Part shown: one piece after another, positions 1 to 10,308 of the stretch | How positions within the stretch are numbered: position 1 is the stretch's first letter | Layout: each line of letters opens with the position of its first letter | From: Bradyrhizobium sp. URHD0069 | GTDB taxonomy: Bacteria; Pseudomonadota; Alphaproteobacteria; Rhizobiales; Xanthobacteraceae | Assembly (NCBI RefSeq): GCF_000701345.1 | Contig: NZ_KL370775.1 | Location: forward strand, 124,001-188,000 | Reading direction: 5' to 3' | DNA: 64,000 bases | Position numbers and translations under genes: made by a program | The notes under the pieces: generated by a model | Database searches by the model: none | What the model saw: only the letters and a program-made list of their open reading frames with translations | What the model was told of the DNA's origin: nothing

Positions 1-238
1 TTACCGTTCCGTCGGATGCGATGGCAACGAAGACGCGCGGGTCGACGACCGTACCGTGTGGCATCTTTCCGGCACCGGTTTGATAGGCCGCAAACGCCTG
101 ACGCGACATCACCGGCGCGGCCAGCACGAGCCCGCCCACGATGCCGAGGCCTTTGAGAACGCTGCGACGGGAGACGTTTTCGACCTTGATGCGGCGCTCA
201 ATGCCGCGAAGCTTGTCGGGATTTGTGATGATGTTCAT
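1..238 (-). CDS. Molybdenum hydroxylase large subunit (IorB-like), N-terminal part only
   Basis: This is the first 79 codons of a gene that leaves the window on the left. The ATG at 238 lies 2 bases after the stop of the iron-sulfur subunit gene, so the two are co-transcribed. The N-terminus carries a twin-arginine motif, RRSVLKGLGIVGG, followed by a hydrophobic stretch, as in exported xanthine-dehydrogenase-family molybdopterin subunits such as isoquinoline 1-oxidoreductase beta. The mature start (HGTVVDPRVFVAIASDGTV) matches the usual beginning of that family. In such enzymes this subunit holds the molybdenum cofactor and oxidises an aldehyde or N-heterocycle. The substrate cannot be told, and the catalytic part is outside the window. 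Confidence 0.8.
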   Translation of the reverse strand, partial: MNIITNPDKLRGIERRIKVENVSRRSVLKGLGIVGGLVLAAPVMSRQAFAAYQTGAGKMPHGTVVDPRVFVAIASDGTV

Positions 239-240
239 GA

Positions 241-693
241 TCAGACCCCCGTCGAAGCGAGATGGACCGCGTTTTCGATGCGCTGGTAAGCGCCGCAGCG
301 GCAAATATTGCCCGCCATCGCTTCGCGTATCTGATCGTGTGTCGGCCTTGTGTTTTCCATCAGCAGCGCAGCAGCCTGCATGATCTGGCCGACCTGGCAA
401 TAACCGCATTGCGGGACATTTAGCTGGCGCCAGGCCTTCTGAACCGGGTGATCACCCGTGGGATGGAGGCCTTCGATTGTCGTGACCTCTCGGTCGACCA
501 CGTCGGAAACCGAAGTAATGCAGGCACGGACGGCCTGCTGGTTGACAATAACGGTGCATGAGCCGCAGAGAGCCTGGCCGCAGCCAAATTTTGTGCCCGT
601 CAATCCGACTTCATCACGCAGAAACCAGAGTAGCGGAAGATCCGGGTCGCCGTCCCAGTTTCGTTCCTGGCCGTTAATCTTCACCTTGATCAT
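241..693 (-). CDS. (2Fe-2S) subunit of a molybdenum hydroxylase (IorA-like)
   Basis: A 150-aa electron-transfer subunit that passes electrons from the molybdenum subunit through two [2Fe-2S] clusters. The ferredoxin-type cluster ligands are C38, C43, C46 and C58 (GCGQALCGSC). The all-alpha domain cluster has C96 and C99 (CGYCQVGQ) and C131 and C133 (CRCGAYQRI). Length and order of motifs match the IorA/CoxS/XdhC-type small subunit. The open frame extends upstream to 723, but the ATG at 693 has a GAGGA ribosome-binding site 7 bases upstream and begins the conserved MIKVKING, so it is taken as the start. It has no export signal of its own; in this family the Tat signal of the partner usually carries the complex. 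Confidence 0.92.
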   Translation of the reverse strand: MIKVKINGQERNWDGDPDLPLLWFLRDEVGLTGTKFGCGQALCGSCTVIVNQQAVRACITSVSDVVDREVTTIEGLHPTGDHPVQKAWRQLNVPQCGYCQVGQIMQAAALLMENTRPTHDQIREAMAGNICRCGAYQRIENAVHLASTGV

Positions 694-1475
694 GATCGAT
701 CCTCGCTCTTCATAAGCTGCCAATGCCTCTTCGGCGTGAACGAGAACCTGTTTCTTGACCGCTCAACGCCGTCGCTTCAAACTTCCTTGCAGGGTCTCAC
801 GGAAAGCGGAGCTTGCTGAGAATCCGCAAACTACATCCTTCGATCCGTTTGATTTTGTGTGTCGACGCCATCTCCTGTTTTTGCTTTTGCTTGTTCACTG
901 GATCCGCTTCGCGAGATGGAAGTTCTCACGGCGCTACCGGAAGACGGGCGGATCGCCAGACGCTATTTTGATTTTGCATTTTTGCGCTAAATGTTTGGCG
1001 AAAGCAGGGCCTTGGAAGTTTCGCGTTTGTGTCAGTAATCCTTACGCAGGGGGTCCGAACGAAACCATACTTTTGAAAAACTGCAGCGTGGTATCAGGAC
1101 ACTGTGCAAGAATTTTCTGTTGCGTCGACTGACGTAGTCATGGATGTCCATTGTTTGCACGAAGCGGAGACCGGCGGAGCCGAATACTTCACAGGTTTAG
1201 CAAATCCGAACTACATCGGAATTTCGGTTTCACCCACAATGACGCGCTGTGCGATCCAGAGATGTCTGTGCTGTTCAGTGAAATACGCATGATGTGGCGT
1301 TCTGTACTTGCGACCAGATGAAGTGCGATGGACGCATCGGAGTGCCTGCAGTCACTTGGATCGAGAACGCTAGTGGAAGGCGCATTATTTAGAACGGCAA
1401 TCGCATTACTCGGAACAACAAAACAAATTTGTCTGCCGCCTTCTTTTTGGCCGACTTCCGCCGTTCAATTTACGC
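694..1475. other. Long intergenic region between divergent redox genes
   Basis: About 780 bases separate the leftward molybdenum hydroxylase pair from the rightward Rieske/quinoprotein pair. The region is visibly more AT-rich than its flanks. No open frame in it has a convincing ribosome-binding site or a recognisable product. It should hold both divergent promoters, but I cannot point to a specific operator. Confidence 0.5.
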
Positions 1476-2135
1476 ATGTCCCAATCCGATCAGAGCACTG
1501 CAACATCGGCTGAAAGCATAGGCGCTGAACTCGGGACGGCTATGCCGTCGTGTTCAGACCCGACACGGCGCAAGCTCATCTTGACGGCTCTCGCCACGGG
1601 AGCGTGCATAGCGTCGTCCAGATCTGCTGCTGCTGCTGATGAGGATCAGCCGGGCAGCGATGAGCGACCCCAAAAGGGGGATGTTCTCGTTTTCTCGGAA
1701 AAGGATCATGCGGGCGAAGTCATCGAGCCGCAGGATCTGAAACTTGGCGGCCCGCCGGTGCGCGCCTGGCCAAAGGATCCGAAGACCTCGGTGGTCCGCA
1801 AGGGCTCGCGATTAAACGAGGTGGTTGTCGTAAGACTTGATCCGGCCGAGCTGGATGAGGAGACGCGGCCGCGCTCTGCTGACGGCATCGTCGCCTATTC
1901 GGCAATTTGCTCGCACGCGGGATGTCCCATTACGGCCTGGGTGAAGGGCGCAACCGGCGACAAAGATGTGCTTAAATGCGTCTGCCATAATTCCGAATTT
2001 GACCCCCGGCACAGCGCGCAAGTTGTGTTTGGACCAGCGCCCCGGCGTCAGGCGGCGCTTCCGTTGGCGATGGCCGACGGTTCACTCACGGTAGCTGCAA
2101 CATTTGTTGGAAAGGTAGGCCAGCAGGCAGGGTGA
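1476..2135 (+). CDS. Tat-exported Rieske [2Fe-2S] protein
   Basis: A 219-aa protein with a twin-arginine signal (TRRKLILTALATGACIASS, RR at residues 31-32) and a Rieske domain near the C-terminus. The cluster ligands are C145 and H147 (CSHAGC) and C168 and H171 (CVCHNSEF). C150 and C170 would form the usual disulfide. It resembles the QcrA/ubiquinol-cytochrome c reductase iron-sulfur family and ends with the expected GPAPRR turn. No cytochrome b or c1 gene is adjacent. The quinoprotein gene starts 68 bases downstream, so it may act as redox partner of that enzyme (inference). In Box 2 an Asn replaces the usual Gly of CxCHG. No strong ribosome-binding site is visible; a start at M23 (1542) would still keep the signal. 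Confidence 0.85.
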   Translation: MSQSDQSTATSAESIGAELGTAMPSCSDPTRRKLILTALATGACIASSRSAAAADEDQPGSDERPQKGDVLVFSEKDHAGEVIEPQDLKLGGPPVRAWPKDPKTSVVRKGSRLNEVVVVRLDPAELDEETRPRSADGIVAYSAICSHAGCPITAWVKGATGDKDVLKCVCHNSEFDPRHSAQVVFGPAPRRQAALPLAMADGSLTVAATFVGKVGQQAG

Positions 2136-2203
2136 CAGCGGTCGCCACCGCATCGAAGTCGCACAATGATAAAAACAACCGCAAATAACGGGAGGTAGCA
2201 CCT

Positions 2204-3934
2204 ATGACGATGAAGCAATGGCTATTATCGAGCTTGGTCGCGTCCACATGCCTTATTCCGATCACTGCCGGCGCCGGCCCGATCGAGAATTACAGCCCGG
2301 TGACGGCTGATCGCCTCAAAAATCCTGAACCGGGCAATTGGATGCATTATCGCCGGACTTATGACGGCCAAGGATACAGTCCGCTCGACCAGATCAACAC
2401 CTCGAACGTGAAAAATCTGACACCGGTGTGGACCTTCTCGACCGGTGTGGTGGAGGGACACGAGGCCCCACCGATCATAAACAATGGCGCGATGTTCGTC
2501 ACAACCCCGATGGGCCAGGTGATCGCTCTCAACGCCAAAACCGGCGACGAGTACTGGCGATATAAACGGCAGCTTCCCGATGACCTCTTTCAGTTGCATC
2601 CGACCAACCGGGGCGTCGGACTGTGGCAAGACAAGCTATATCTGGCCACAACGGACGACCACTTGGTCGCGCTTGACGCCAAGACCGGCAAAGTGGTCTG
2701 GGATACCAAAGTTCAGGACTACAAGAAGGGCCAGTACTTGACCCTGATGCCGCTGGTCGTCGACGGAAAGGTGATCGTCGGCGGTTCCGGCGGCGAATTC
2801 GGCGTGCGTGGTTACATCGTTGCGTACGATGCCAACACCGGCAAGGAGCTGTGGCGGACCTTCACCATTCCGGGCGAGGGTGAGCCAGGTAGCGAAACGT
2901 GGAAGGGCGACGACTGGAAAACGGGTGGCGGATCTGCCTGGATGACGGGCAACTACGATATCGACACCAGGACGATATATTGGGGCACCGGCAACGCCGC
3001 ACCTTGGCCGGGAGACACTCACCCCGGCGACAACCTCTACACGAGCGCAGTACTCGCGCTTGATCCTGATAGCGGCAAGATCAAAGCGTTCCACCAGTAC
3101 CATCAAAACGATTCCTGGGATTGGGACGAGGTGGACGCACCAATGCTGGTCGACCTGCAAAGGGATGGCCGCTCTTTCAAGAGCCTCATCCATCCGGGAC
3201 GCAACGCGATCTTCTGGGTACTCGAGCGCAAGCCGGACAAAATCAACTATGTAGCCGGCTGGCCCTTTGTTCATACCGATGTCTGGAAAGGCATTGAGCC
3301 CGAGACTGGCAGGCCGATTGTCGACCCAGCTCACAAGCCGGTTATCGGCAAGCGGGTTGAATTCTGTCCGTCGTTGTGGGGCGGCAAGGATTGGCCTTCC
3401 GCGGCCTATAGTCCGAAAACCGGATTGGTCTACGTTCCGGCCAACGAGAATTTCTGCGGAGGCTTTACCGGCGAGAAGGTGCCGTTGGTTGCGGGCCAAC
3501 TTTGGCTCGGGACAAAGGCCGAAGATATCGGCCTGACGGTTCGTCCCGGTGCCACTCATTTTGGTGAACTGCAGGCATGGGATCCGGCCACCGGAAAGAA
3601 GGTCTGGTCGCACAATTTCCCAAAATCGCACCTGTTTGGTTCGGTCACTGCTACGGCGGGCGATCTCATCCTTGCGGGAGGTACCAATGACCGGATATTC
3701 CGCGCCTTCCATGCCAAGACAGGCGAACTGCTTTGGGAGCAAAAGACCAACTCCGGCATCATGGGCATGCCGATCGCGTATGAAGTCGACGGGACGCAGT
3801 ATATCGCTGTCCAATCGGGCTGGGGCGTAGACGCGCAGCGCATCCAGGACGCATTGGCGAGCGGTAATAATGTCGGTATTGAGAATAACGTGCCGCAGGG
3901 CGGCGTCGTTTGGGTGTTCGCCGTCAAGAAGTGA
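2204..3934 (+). CDS. Periplasmic PQQ-dependent alcohol dehydrogenase family quinoprotein
   Basis: A 576-aa protein with a cleavable signal peptide (about residues 1-24) and the eight-bladed propeller of methanol/ethanol quinoproteins, shown by repeated AxDAxTGKxxW segments. There is no C-terminal cytochrome c domain, so it is not a quinohemoprotein. The conserved segment NDSWDWDEVDAP carries the catalytic-base aspartate D306 and a second aspartate, D308. That D-x-D arrangement is the one associated with lanthanide binding in XoxF and PedH enzymes. The vicinal Cys-Cys pair typical of methanol dehydrogenases is not seen. A clear GGAGGT lies 7 bases before the ATG. The gene follows the Rieske gene on the same strand and is probably co-expressed with it. 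The substrate is unknown; an alcohol or aldehyde is likely. Confidence 0.9.
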   Translation: MTMKQWLLSSLVASTCLIPITAGAGPIENYSPVTADRLKNPEPGNWMHYRRTYDGQGYSPLDQINTSNVKNLTPVWTFSTGVVEGHEAPPIINNGAMFVTTPMGQVIALNAKTGDEYWRYKRQLPDDLFQLHPTNRGVGLWQDKLYLATTDDHLVALDAKTGKVVWDTKVQDYKKGQYLTLMPLVVDGKVIVGGSGGEFGVRGYIVAYDANTGKELWRTFTIPGEGEPGSETWKGDDWKTGGGSAWMTGNYDIDTRTIYWGTGNAAPWPGDTHPGDNLYTSAVLALDPDSGKIKAFHQYHQNDSWDWDEVDAPMLVDLQRDGRSFKSLIHPGRNAIFWVLERKPDKINYVAGWPFVHTDVWKGIEPETGRPIVDPAHKPVIGKRVEFCPSLWGGKDWPSAAYSPKTGLVYVPANENFCGGFTGEKVPLVAGQLWLGTKAEDIGLTVRPGATHFGELQAWDPATGKKVWSHNFPKSHLFGSVTATAGDLILAGGTNDRIFRAFHAKTGELLWEQKTNSGIMGMPIAYEVDGTQYIAVQSGWGVDAQRIQDALASGNNVGIENNVPQGGVVWVFAVKK

Positions 3935-3957
3935 TTGCAAAGAGGCAATGTCCGGAT

Positions 3958-3983
3958 CCTGGCCGCTTCAGGTGGCGGCCAGG
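3958..3983. terminator. Stem-loop between convergent genes
   Basis: A perfect 9-bp stem (CCTGGCCGC / GCGGCCAGG) with an 8-base loop lies between the ends of the quinoprotein gene and kdpE, which are transcribed towards each other. It has no T-run, so it is only a candidate two-way terminator. Confidence 0.5.
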
Positions 3984-4001
3984 TGTGCCTCGGAAAAGGC
4001 T

Positions 4002-4691
4002 CTAGTCCGCTGCTCTCAACCGATATCCTATCCCGGTTTCGGTCAGGACGAAATGCGGCCGCTCCGGATCGGCTTCGATCTTTTGCCTGAGCTGCCGCAC
4101 ATAGACCCGCAGGTATTGCGCGTCGGTCAGTTCATCCCACAATTCGTTCAAAAGGAACCTGTGAGTCAGTACCTTGCCGGCGTGCTGCACCAGAACGCGC
4201 AACAACTCGTATTCCTTGGGTGACAGCTTGATCTCCCTGTCGCTGACCTTGACGATGCGGCGCACCAGATCGACCGTGAGATCGCCTGACCGGAACACCG
4301 GCCGTTCGCCGTGAACCTGCAACTGATGCCGCAACGCCGCACGCATGCGGGCGAGCAGTTCATCCATCCCGAACGGTTTGGTGAGGTAGTCGTCGGCGCC
4401 GAGGTCGAGCGCCTGGACCTTTCCCGCCTCATCGCCACGGCTCGACAGCACCACTACAGGCACGCTGTCGTTACGCCCGCGGATCATGCGCAGCAATTCA
4501 TGACCCTGGATATCGGGAAGGCCGAGATCGAGAATGATGAGTGCGGGCTTCTCAGCCAGCAATTCGAGACCGAGCTTGCCGTTGGAGGCTTCCAGGATCT
4601 CGTAGCCCTGCGTGCTCAACCCCATCCGCAGCAGCTTGCGAATCGGTGGCTCATCATCGATGACGAGGACCTTGATCGGCGTGGCGCTCAT
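4002..4691 (-). CDS. kdpE: KdpE response regulator
   Basis: A 229-aa OmpR/PhoB-type response regulator that controls the potassium pump operon. The receiver domain spans about residues 6-120, with the acidic pair D12-D13, phosphoacceptor D55 (LDLGLPD) and K105 (LTKPF). The C-terminal winged helix carries the typical KLSPKEYELLRVL and YLRVYVRQLRQKIE motifs. The start overlaps the end of kdpD by 4 bases, so translation is coupled. It is the last gene of the kdp operon. Confidence 0.97.
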   Translation of the reverse strand: MSATPIKVLVIDDEPPIRKLLRMGLSTQGYEILEASNGKLGLELLAEKPALIILDLGLPDIQGHELLRMIRGRNDSVPVVVLSSRGDEAGKVQALDLGADDYLTKPFGMDELLARMRAALRHQLQVHGERPVFRSGDLTVDLVRRIVKVSDREIKLSPKEYELLRVLVQHAGKVLTHRFLLNELWDELTDAQYLRVYVRQLRQKIEADPERPHFVLTETGIGYRLRAAD

Positions 4692-7411
4692 GCGGCGGTG
4701 TCCAGTGCGTCAGGGATCGCCGGGATCGGCAATCGGATAGTCAGCACGGCGCCGCTTCGATCGGTGCGGTTGGCAGCCGAGATCGTGCCATGCATCGCCT
4801 CGACAAAGCCGCGCGAAATAGCAAGGCCAAGGCCGGTGCCGGGACGGACATGGTCGCCTTTCTGCGCGCGATAGAACTTGTCGAAAATGCTCTCCAGCTC
4901 CGCCGGCGGAATGCCGTCGCCTTCGTCGAAAATCTGGAGGCATACCGAATCGTAGTCCCGCAGGCTCCTGATCGAGATCGTGCTGTCCGCAGGCGCATAC
5001 TTCGCGGCGTTATCCAGCAGATTGAAAAGCACCTGCTCGAACAATACCGCATCGAGCTCCAGCATCGGCACGTCTGCGGCGAGCTCAAGCGAGACCTTGT
5101 GCCGCACGAGGATCTTGCTGGCGCGCCGCAATGCGCTGCCGACGATCTCGCCGATATCGTGTCGCGCCGTGTTAGGTACGATGGCGCCGGACTCCAGCTT
5201 GGTCATGTCGAGCAGATTGGCGATGAAGCGATTGAGCCGTTCGGACTCGTCGATCACGGTCGCGAGCAGATCGCGCTTTTCGGTATCGCTCAGGCCGCTG
5301 GAGAGATCCCGGAGCATGCTGGCGGCGCCGAGAACCGAGGCCAAGGGCGTCTTCAAATCGTGCGAGATCGAGGTCAACAGCGCCGAGCGCAGGCGTTCCG
5401 ACTCCACGGTGCGCCTGACGCGATCCATATCCTCGACCAGCAGCACCCGCTCGATCGCCAGCGCGCCTTGATCCACCAAGGCATCCAGCAGACGGCGTTG
5501 GTCAGGCGTGAGCAGGGGCCCGGTTTTGTCATCGTCGATGCCGATAACGCCGATCGGCCCGCGTCCGGTTCGCATCGGCAGGAACAGACGCTTGGCCCCC
5601 GGCAGCGTGTCCGAGCCGCGCCCCGCCGGGAGGTCGTTACTCCATGCCCAGTTCGCGGCGGCAAGATCGGCCTTGTCTAGCTGATCCTCAGGCGGGTAGC
5701 CCGTCTTCACGATCAGTATGCCTTCCTCGGGCAACAGCATGACCACGCGTACCCGGAGCATTAGCGCGGTCTGGTAGGCGGTCGCCCACAACACATCGTC
5801 GAGTGTCGCGGTGCCCGCAAGTTTGCGGCTGAAGGCGTAAAGCGATTCCGTGGTCCGCACTCTTCCGATCGCGGTGTCGGCCTGCGTGCGTACCCGTGCC
5901 GCGACGTTGGAAACCAGGATCGCGATCAGCATGAAGAAGAAGAACGCCGCAACGTTGGTCGGATCGGTGATCGTGAGGGTATAGACCGGCGGCAAAAAGA
6001 AGAAATTGTAACCCAGCGACGCAGCGACGCTGGCCAGCAACGATGGCCACAGGCCGAAGCGAACCGCCACGCTCACTACCGCTGTAAGGAACACCAGATC
6101 GACGTTCTCGATCCCAAACCAAGGATGGATCAGCTCGGCAGCCCCGAGGCTGATTGCCACGAACGCCAGCGCCATTAGATATGGCCGTACATCGAATGGC
6201 TCGGATCGCGCAGCCGTCTGCACCGCGGTCTTGGCAGCGGACACTGCAGGCAGTTCGTCGCCGGGGATCACATGCACGCTGATATTGCCGGCGCGCCGCA
6301 CCAGGTCATGGACCACAGAGCCCCGGATGATCTCGAACCACCGGGAGCGCGTCGACTTTCCGATGACAATATGGGTCACGTTATTGGCGTGCGCGAAGCT
6401 GATTACATCATCGGCAATGCGGCGTCCAACACCAGGAATGGTCAGTGCCTCGCCTCCCAGCGCTTCGGCCAAACGCGATGTGTCGGCAAGCCGGTCGCGC
6501 TGCTCGTCGGTCAGTTGCAGGCTGCGCCGCGTCTCAATGCTGATAGCGGTCCAGGGCGCGTGCAGCCGGTCCGCGAGCCGCTTGGTGTAGCGCACGAGGC
6601 CTGCCGCCCGCGGATCCTCGCTGATGCAAACCAGGACGCGCTCGCCCGCGGCCCAGGGTCCGGCGATCGCGTTGGCCTGCATATGCGTAAGGAGCTGCTC
6701 ATCGACGCGCTCAGCGGTCCGCCGCAGCGCCAGTTCGCGCAGCGCGGTCAGATTGCCCGGCGAGAAATAATGCTCGAGTGCCCGCTCGGCCTGCTTGGGG
6801 ACATAGACTTTGCCCTCCTTCAGCCGCTGAATCAGGTCGTCCGGCGTGAGATCGATCAATTCGATGGCGTCCGCCCGGTCGAACACCGAATCCGGCACGG
6901 TCTCGCGCACCCGGACATGCGTGATCTGGGCGACTACGTCGTTGAGGCTTTCGATATGCTGGATATTGACTGCGGTATAGACGTCGATGCCATGAGAGAG
7001 CAATTCCTCGACGTCGAGATAGCGCTTCGGATGACGGCTGCCCGGCGCATTGGTGTGGGCGAGTTCATCGACCAGTGCGATCCGCGGATGGCGCGCGATC
7101 AGCGCATCGAGATCCATCTCCTCGAGAATCTGATCCTTGTATTCGAGCCGTTTGCGCGGGATAACTTCAAGGCCGTGCAGCAGTACTTCGGTCTCCGCGC
7201 GTCCGTGGGTTTCGACGATGCCAACCACGACGTCGGCGCCGGCCTTTCGCTTGGCGTGCGCACTCTGCAACATCTCGTAGGTCTTGCCGACGCCCGGTGC
7301 GGCGCCGACAAAGATCTTGAGACGGCCGGCCTGATCGTTCTCTCGCCGCGCGGCTTCCAGCAGCGCGTCCGGCGAGGGTCTTTTTTCAAGGTCGCGGAGT
7401 TGATTTGCCAT
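4688..7411 (-). CDS. kdpD: KdpD osmosensitive potassium sensor histidine kinase
   Basis: A full-length 907-aa membrane sensor kinase. It opens with the KdpD N-terminal domain containing a Walker A loop (GAAPGVGKT, residues 36-44). A universal-stress-protein-like domain follows (about 250-370). Then comes a four-helix membrane region (about 405-510), which includes a short cytoplasmic or periplasmic loop. A GAF-like segment precedes the kinase core. The H-box is SHDLKTPLASVLG with phospho-acceptor H684, and the ATPase has N (LFNLLDNAAKYA), G1 (FDEGDGIP) and G2 (GTGLGLAIS) boxes. It senses low potassium and phosphorylates KdpE. A 41-base gap separates it from kdpC. Confidence 0.97.
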   Translation of the reverse strand: MANQLRDLEKRPSPDALLEAARRENDQAGRLKIFVGAAPGVGKTYEMLQSAHAKRKAGADVVVGIVETHGRAETEVLLHGLEVIPRKRLEYKDQILEEMDLDALIARHPRIALVDELAHTNAPGSRHPKRYLDVEELLSHGIDVYTAVNIQHIESLNDVVAQITHVRVRETVPDSVFDRADAIELIDLTPDDLIQRLKEGKVYVPKQAERALEHYFSPGNLTALRELALRRTAERVDEQLLTHMQANAIAGPWAAGERVLVCISEDPRAAGLVRYTKRLADRLHAPWTAISIETRRSLQLTDEQRDRLADTSRLAEALGGEALTIPGVGRRIADDVISFAHANNVTHIVIGKSTRSRWFEIIRGSVVHDLVRRAGNISVHVIPGDELPAVSAAKTAVQTAARSEPFDVRPYLMALAFVAISLGAAELIHPWFGIENVDLVFLTAVVSVAVRFGLWPSLLASVAASLGYNFFFLPPVYTLTITDPTNVAAFFFFMLIAILVSNVAARVRTQADTAIGRVRTTESLYAFSRKLAGTATLDDVLWATAYQTALMLRVRVVMLLPEEGILIVKTGYPPEDQLDKADLAAANWAWSNDLPAGRGSDTLPGAKRLFLPMRTGRGPIGVIGIDDDKTGPLLTPDQRRLLDALVDQGALAIERVLLVEDMDRVRRTVESERLRSALLTSISHDLKTPLASVLGAASMLRDLSSGLSDTEKRDLLATVIDESERLNRFIANLLDMTKLESGAIVPNTARHDIGEIVGSALRRASKILVRHKVSLELAADVPMLELDAVLFEQVLFNLLDNAAKYAPADSTISIRSLRDYDSVCLQIFDEGDGIPPAELESIFDKFYRAQKGDHVRPGTGLGLAISRGFVEAMHGTISAANRTDRSGAVLTIRLPIPAIPDALDTAA

Positions 7412-7452
7412 GCGGCAATATAGCCCTCACGCCCGATACCGCCTAGGTAGCT

Positions 7453-8055
7453 TTATTTGGTCGCAGCCGCATCCAGCGCCAAATTCAGCGCCAGCACGTT
7501 GACGCGCGGCTCCCCGAGCAAGCCGGCGAAGCGGCCTGTGGTGTTCTCCGTGACCAGCGCGCGGACGCGGTTTTCCGGCATATTCCGCGCCTTGGCGACA
7601 CGCGGCACCTGGAATAGCGCGCCCTCCGGCGAGATATCGGGATCGAGGCCGCTGCCAGACGTGGTGACGAGATCAATCGGAACGGGCACGGAAGGATTCT
7701 CGGCTTTTAGCTTGTCGACGTCTTCCTTGACGCGGTCATTCAGCGCCTTGCTGGTCGGCCCGAGGTTGGAGCCGCCCGAATTGGCTGCATTGTACGGCGC
7801 CGGGACCGTCTTGGTGGAATCAGCGGGATCCGGCGCTAACGTCGCCGAGGGCCGACCATGGAAATACTTGTCGTCCTTGAATTCCTGCCCGATCAGGGCG
7901 GAGCCGACCACCTTGCCGTCCCTCTCGATCAGGCTGCCCTGCGCCTGCTTCGGAAAGATCACCCCCGCAATCGCGGTCATGGCGAGCGGATAGGCCAGGC
8001 CCGTGATCAGCGTCAGCAGGACCAGGACGATGATGGCGGGGCGAATTTCTCTCAA
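7453..8055 (-). CDS. kdpC: KdpC, potassium-transporting ATPase subunit C
   Basis: A 200-aa protein with one N-terminal membrane helix (IIVLVLLTLITGLAYPLAM) and the periplasmic KdpC domain, including the conserved GQxF, FHGRPSA, NxGGSNLGPTS and DLVTTSGSGLDP motifs. It is the accessory subunit that stabilises the KdpFABC complex and helps potassium binding. It is separated from kdpB by 114 bases that hold a REP-like palindrome, an unusual interruption within a kdp operon. Confidence 0.97.
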   Translation of the reverse strand: MREIRPAIIVLVLLTLITGLAYPLAMTAIAGVIFPKQAQGSLIERDGKVVGSALIGQEFKDDKYFHGRPSATLAPDPADSTKTVPAPYNAANSGGSNLGPTSKALNDRVKEDVDKLKAENPSVPVPIDLVTTSGSGLDPDISPEGALFQVPRVAKARNMPENRVRALVTENTTGRFAGLLGEPRVNVLALNLALDAAATK

Positions 8056-8080
8056 AATGACAGTTTCTCCTCAGTAGTTG

Positions 8081-8167
8081 CCCCCGTCATTGCGAGGAGC
8101 GAAGCGACGAAGCAATCCAATCTTTCTTCTCGGCTCCTGGATTGCTTCGCGGCGCTCGCAATCACGG
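8081..8167. repeat. REP-like palindromic element inside the kdp operon
   Basis: The segment contains GTCATTGCGAG and CGAAGCAATCCA on the left and TGGATTGCTTCG and CTCGCAAT on the right, forming an imperfect long inverted repeat. I recognise this GTCATTGCGAG...GAAGCAATCCA unit as a very common dispersed intergenic element in Bradyrhizobium and relatives. Here it fills the space between kdpB and kdpC, just upstream of the kdpC start. Confidence 0.8.
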
Positions 8168-8169
8168 TG

Positions 8170-10284
<2,115 letters not shown>

Positions 10285-10308
10285 GGACGTAACTCCGAAA
10301 GAGATCGA

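Noticed and set aside
755..1132. A 125-codon open frame in the long intergenic region
   Set aside because: No ribosome-binding site, an amino-acid composition unlike a folded protein (many Arg, Cys, Phe runs) and no recognisable motif.
2636..3940. A 434-codon open frame antisense to the quinoprotein gene
   Set aside because: It is the shadow of a strongly supported PQQ dehydrogenase in GC-rich DNA; the translated sequence has no domain character.
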